From positions 1 through 7,144 of the forward strand of contig JBDIBF010000118.1 in the NCBI GenBank assembly GCA_039812765.1: DNA of 7,144 nt, given 5' to 3'. How positions within the stretch are numbered: position 1 is the stretch's first letter; every line of letters starts with the position of its first letter. A model generated the notes under the pieces. That model searched no databases, had not been told where the DNA came from, and saw only the letters and a list, made by a program, of their open reading frames with translations. Both the position numbers and the translations under genes were made by a program. Shown one piece after another: positions 6,086-7,144 of the stretch. Source of the stretch: JADJVL01 sp039812765. Lineage in GTDB: Bacteria > Acidobacteriota > Holophagae > Holophagales > Holophagaceae.

Positions 6086-6099
6086 GTGACACCAGTCAC
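6086..6099. promoter_or_regulatory. CRP/FNR-superfamily-like dyad GTGA-N6-TCAC
   Basis: GTGACACCAGTCAC is a perfect inverted repeat with the same half-sites and six-base spacing as the E. coli CRP core (TGTGA-N6-TCACA). It is 21 bases upstream of the P460-like gene, close enough to overlap its promoter. No clear -10/-35 pair could be placed, so activation or repression is undecided. A single 8-base match can occur by chance. Confidence 0.35.
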
Positions 6100-6104
6100 C
6101 CCCT

Positions 6105-6126
6105 CGCCCGGGCGAACGGACCGTTC
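6105..6126. repeat. Two adjacent palindromes, CGCCCGGGCG and GAACGG-A-CCGTTC
   Basis: A perfect 10-base palindrome (6105-6114) abuts a 13-base inverted repeat with six-base arms (6114-6126), in the 105-base gap between the channel and cytochrome genes. They could be operators or form the 3' end of the channel transcript. No T-run follows on either strand. Confidence 0.35.
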
Positions 6127-6170
6127 TCCTGGACCAGCCACCCCCCGCGAAGGCCCGCAGCGGCCGGGGA

Positions 6171-6743
6171 TCAGTCCACCGCCCTCTCGATGCGCCGGTC
6201 CGGCAGGAGCCACATCAGGGCCACGGCGACATAGCAGGCGACGGCGCCCGGCGGGGCCATGAAGGCGAGGGGAATGGCCAGGGCGTAGATGGCCACGGAG
6301 GCCTTGCCCTTGACGTCCCGGCCCAGGGCCCGGGCGAGCGTGGAGTCGGCGCCGTGGTGGGCCACCAGGGCCAGGCTCAGCAGGAAGTAGGCGACGCCTG
6401 ACAGGAGGCAGTTGATCCCGTAGAGGGCCACGGGCACCGCGTGGAGGCCGTGCTCGCCCATCCACGCGGTGGTGAAGGGCAGGAGGCTGAGCCAGAAAAG
6501 CAGGTGCAGGTTGGCCCAAAGGATCCGCCCGTTCACCTTCTGGGCGGCGTGGAGCAGGTGGTGGTGGTTGTTCCAGTAGATGCCCAGGAAGACGAAGGAC
6601 AGCACGTAGCTGAGCACCTTGGGCAACAGGGGCCGCAGGCCCGACCAGGCGGTCTCCTGGGGGGGCCTCAGCTCCAGCACCATGATGGTGAGGATGATGG
6701 CCAGCACCCCGTCGCTGAAGGCTTCGAGCCGTCCCTTGTTCAT
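6171..6743 (-). CDS. TMEM175-family potassium channel (DUF1211)
   Basis: A 190-residue protein beginning MNKGRLEAFSDGVLAI. The R-x-x-x-F-S-D signature (Arg5, Phe9, Ser10, Asp11) is diagnostic of TMEM175 proteins, whose bacterial members form tetrameric potassium-permeable channels in the inner membrane with one six-helix unit per subunit. Hydrophobic helices lie near 9-25, 43-57, 75-93, 103-128, 148-163 and 165-180. Other family features are YWNNHHHLLH at 56-65 and the P-x-T-x-W stretch at 89-94. Length and helix count are normal. The start is fixed by the near-terminal signature. It lies 24 bases after the preceding gene with no Shine-Dalgarno (the leader ends ACCCTCTTCCC), so translation may be weak, coupled or leaderless. 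Physiological role unknown; a housekeeping ion-flux role is inferred. Confidence 0.9.
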   Translation of the reverse strand: MNKGRLEAFSDGVLAIILTIMVLELRPPQETAWSGLRPLLPKVLSYVLSFVFLGIYWNNHHHLLHAAQKVNGRILWANLHLLFWLSLLPFTTAWMGEHGLHAVPVALYGINCLLSGVAYFLLSLALVAHHGADSTLARALGRDVKGKASVAIYALAIPLAFMAPPGAVACYVAVALMWLLPDRRIERAVD

Positions 6744-6767
6744 GGGAAGAGGGTATCGGCCCCGGCC

Positions 6768-7144
6768 CTACCGTCCCAGCCGCTCCCAGGCGTCCCCCAG
6801 GCCCGCGGCGCCGCAGGCGCGGGCCAGGTTGGCGGCCATGCGGGCGGCCGAAGGGTTGGGCACGCGCGCGAAGACCTCCCGCACGAGGCGGTCGGCCTCG
6901 GCGCCCTTGCCCAGCCGAAGCTTGGCCTCCACCAGCAGGGCGACCTCGCCGGTCCACCCGCCGAAGCCGAAGGCGGCGCCCAGCTTCACCTGGGATCCGC
7001 CCCGGGCGCCGGCGTCCTCCTCGGCGGCGGCCTGGAGGGTCTGGAGGAACTCCAGGTCCTGGTCGTAGGTGGCCTGCAGCATGGGCTCCACCTCGCGCCA
7101 GTCCCCGCTGCGCCGCGCGTCCTCGACAAAGGCCGACAGGGCGG
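6768..7144 (-). CDS. C-terminal part of a helical, TPR-like protein of unknown function (cut by window edge)
   Basis: The frame is open from the right edge (first whole codon 7142-7140) to TAG at 6770-6768, giving 124 residues. An internal GTG at 7091 and ATG at 7082 exist, but the residues before them (ALSAFVEDARRSGDW) look like ordinary coding sequence, so the gene almost certainly starts outside the window. The chain is Ala/Leu/Glu-rich and helical. VALLVEAKLRLGKGAEADRL followed by VREVFARVPNPSAARMAAN resembles a helix-turn-helix pair of a tetratricopeptide-like repeat, usually a protein-interaction scaffold. No catalytic motif is seen. It may be cotranscribed with the channel gene. Confidence 0.6.
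   Translation of the reverse strand, partial: ALSAFVEDARRSGDWREVEPMLQATYDQDLEFLQTLQAAAEEDAGARGGSQVKLGAAFGFGGWTGEVALLVEAKLRLGKGAEADRLVREVFARVPNPSAARMAANLARACGAAGLGDAWERLGR

Noticed and set aside
4679..6262. Plus-strand open frame of 527 codons spanning four minus-strand genes
   Set aside because: It crosses several independent gene boundaries and promoters, and its translation is Gly/Arg/Pro/His-rich without motifs.
5446..6957. Minus-strand frame of 503 codons across the P460, channel and partial helical genes
   Set aside because: It is out of frame with three well-supported genes, and its Arg/Pro/Gly-rich translation has no recognisable domain.
1..7144. Mobile element, CRISPR array, defence island, tRNA or rRNA
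   Set aside because: No spaced direct repeats, transposase motifs, terminal inverted repeats or RNA gene landmarks were seen. Base and codon use look uniform across the window.

Overview
The window is about 7.1 kb of very GC-rich bacterial DNA (roughly 70% by eye) with strong G/C preference at third codon positions. All eight genes lie on the minus strand, so the window reads right to left. The gene set (a FadH-type dienoyl-CoA reductase, a YcaQ/AlkX-family DNA glycosylase, a bacterial TMEM175 channel, a P460-type c-cytochrome and an orphan membrane protein) suits a free-living, respiring, high-GC Gram-negative. Acidobacteriota of the Holophagae type are a plausible guess, but nothing in the window fixes the taxon.

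Layout in transcription order. At the right edge (7144-6768) is the C-terminal part of a helical, repeat-like protein of unknown function. It is followed after 24 bases by a six-helix TMEM175-family potassium channel (6743-6171). A 105-base gap dense in small palindromes, including a CRP-type GTGA-N6-TCAC dyad, leads to a membrane-anchored cytochrome P460-like protein with a C-terminal CxxCH (6064-5450). A short gap with a perfect 16-base palindrome and a probable promoter leads to an orphan membrane protein of 183 residues (5395-4844). Next is an exported or N-terminally hydrophobic alpha/beta-hydrolase-fold protein (4761-3991) whose nucleophile elbow reads GWEAG, with Glu where the catalytic Ser should be.

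The left half is a tightly coupled three-gene unit: fadH (3914-1896), a YcaQ/AlkX-like interstrand-crosslink DNA glycosylase (TTG start at 1893, two bases after the fadH stop) and a rhomboid-family intramembrane protease (ATG at 700, overlapping the glycosylase stop by one base). The rhomboid is cut by the left edge before its catalytic serine. A plausible sigma-70-type promoter precedes fadH.

FadH removes double bonds at even-numbered positions so that unsaturated fatty acids can enter beta-oxidation; AlkX removes alkylated or cross-linked bases; rhomboid cleaves membrane proteins. Their coupling suggests co-expression, but no shared pathway can be shown from sequence. I found no CRISPR array, insertion sequence, tRNA, rRNA or obvious defence system. 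The most unusual items are the hydrolase with the substituted elbow, the fadH-alkX-rhomboid coupling, and the palindrome-rich control region ahead of the P460 gene.
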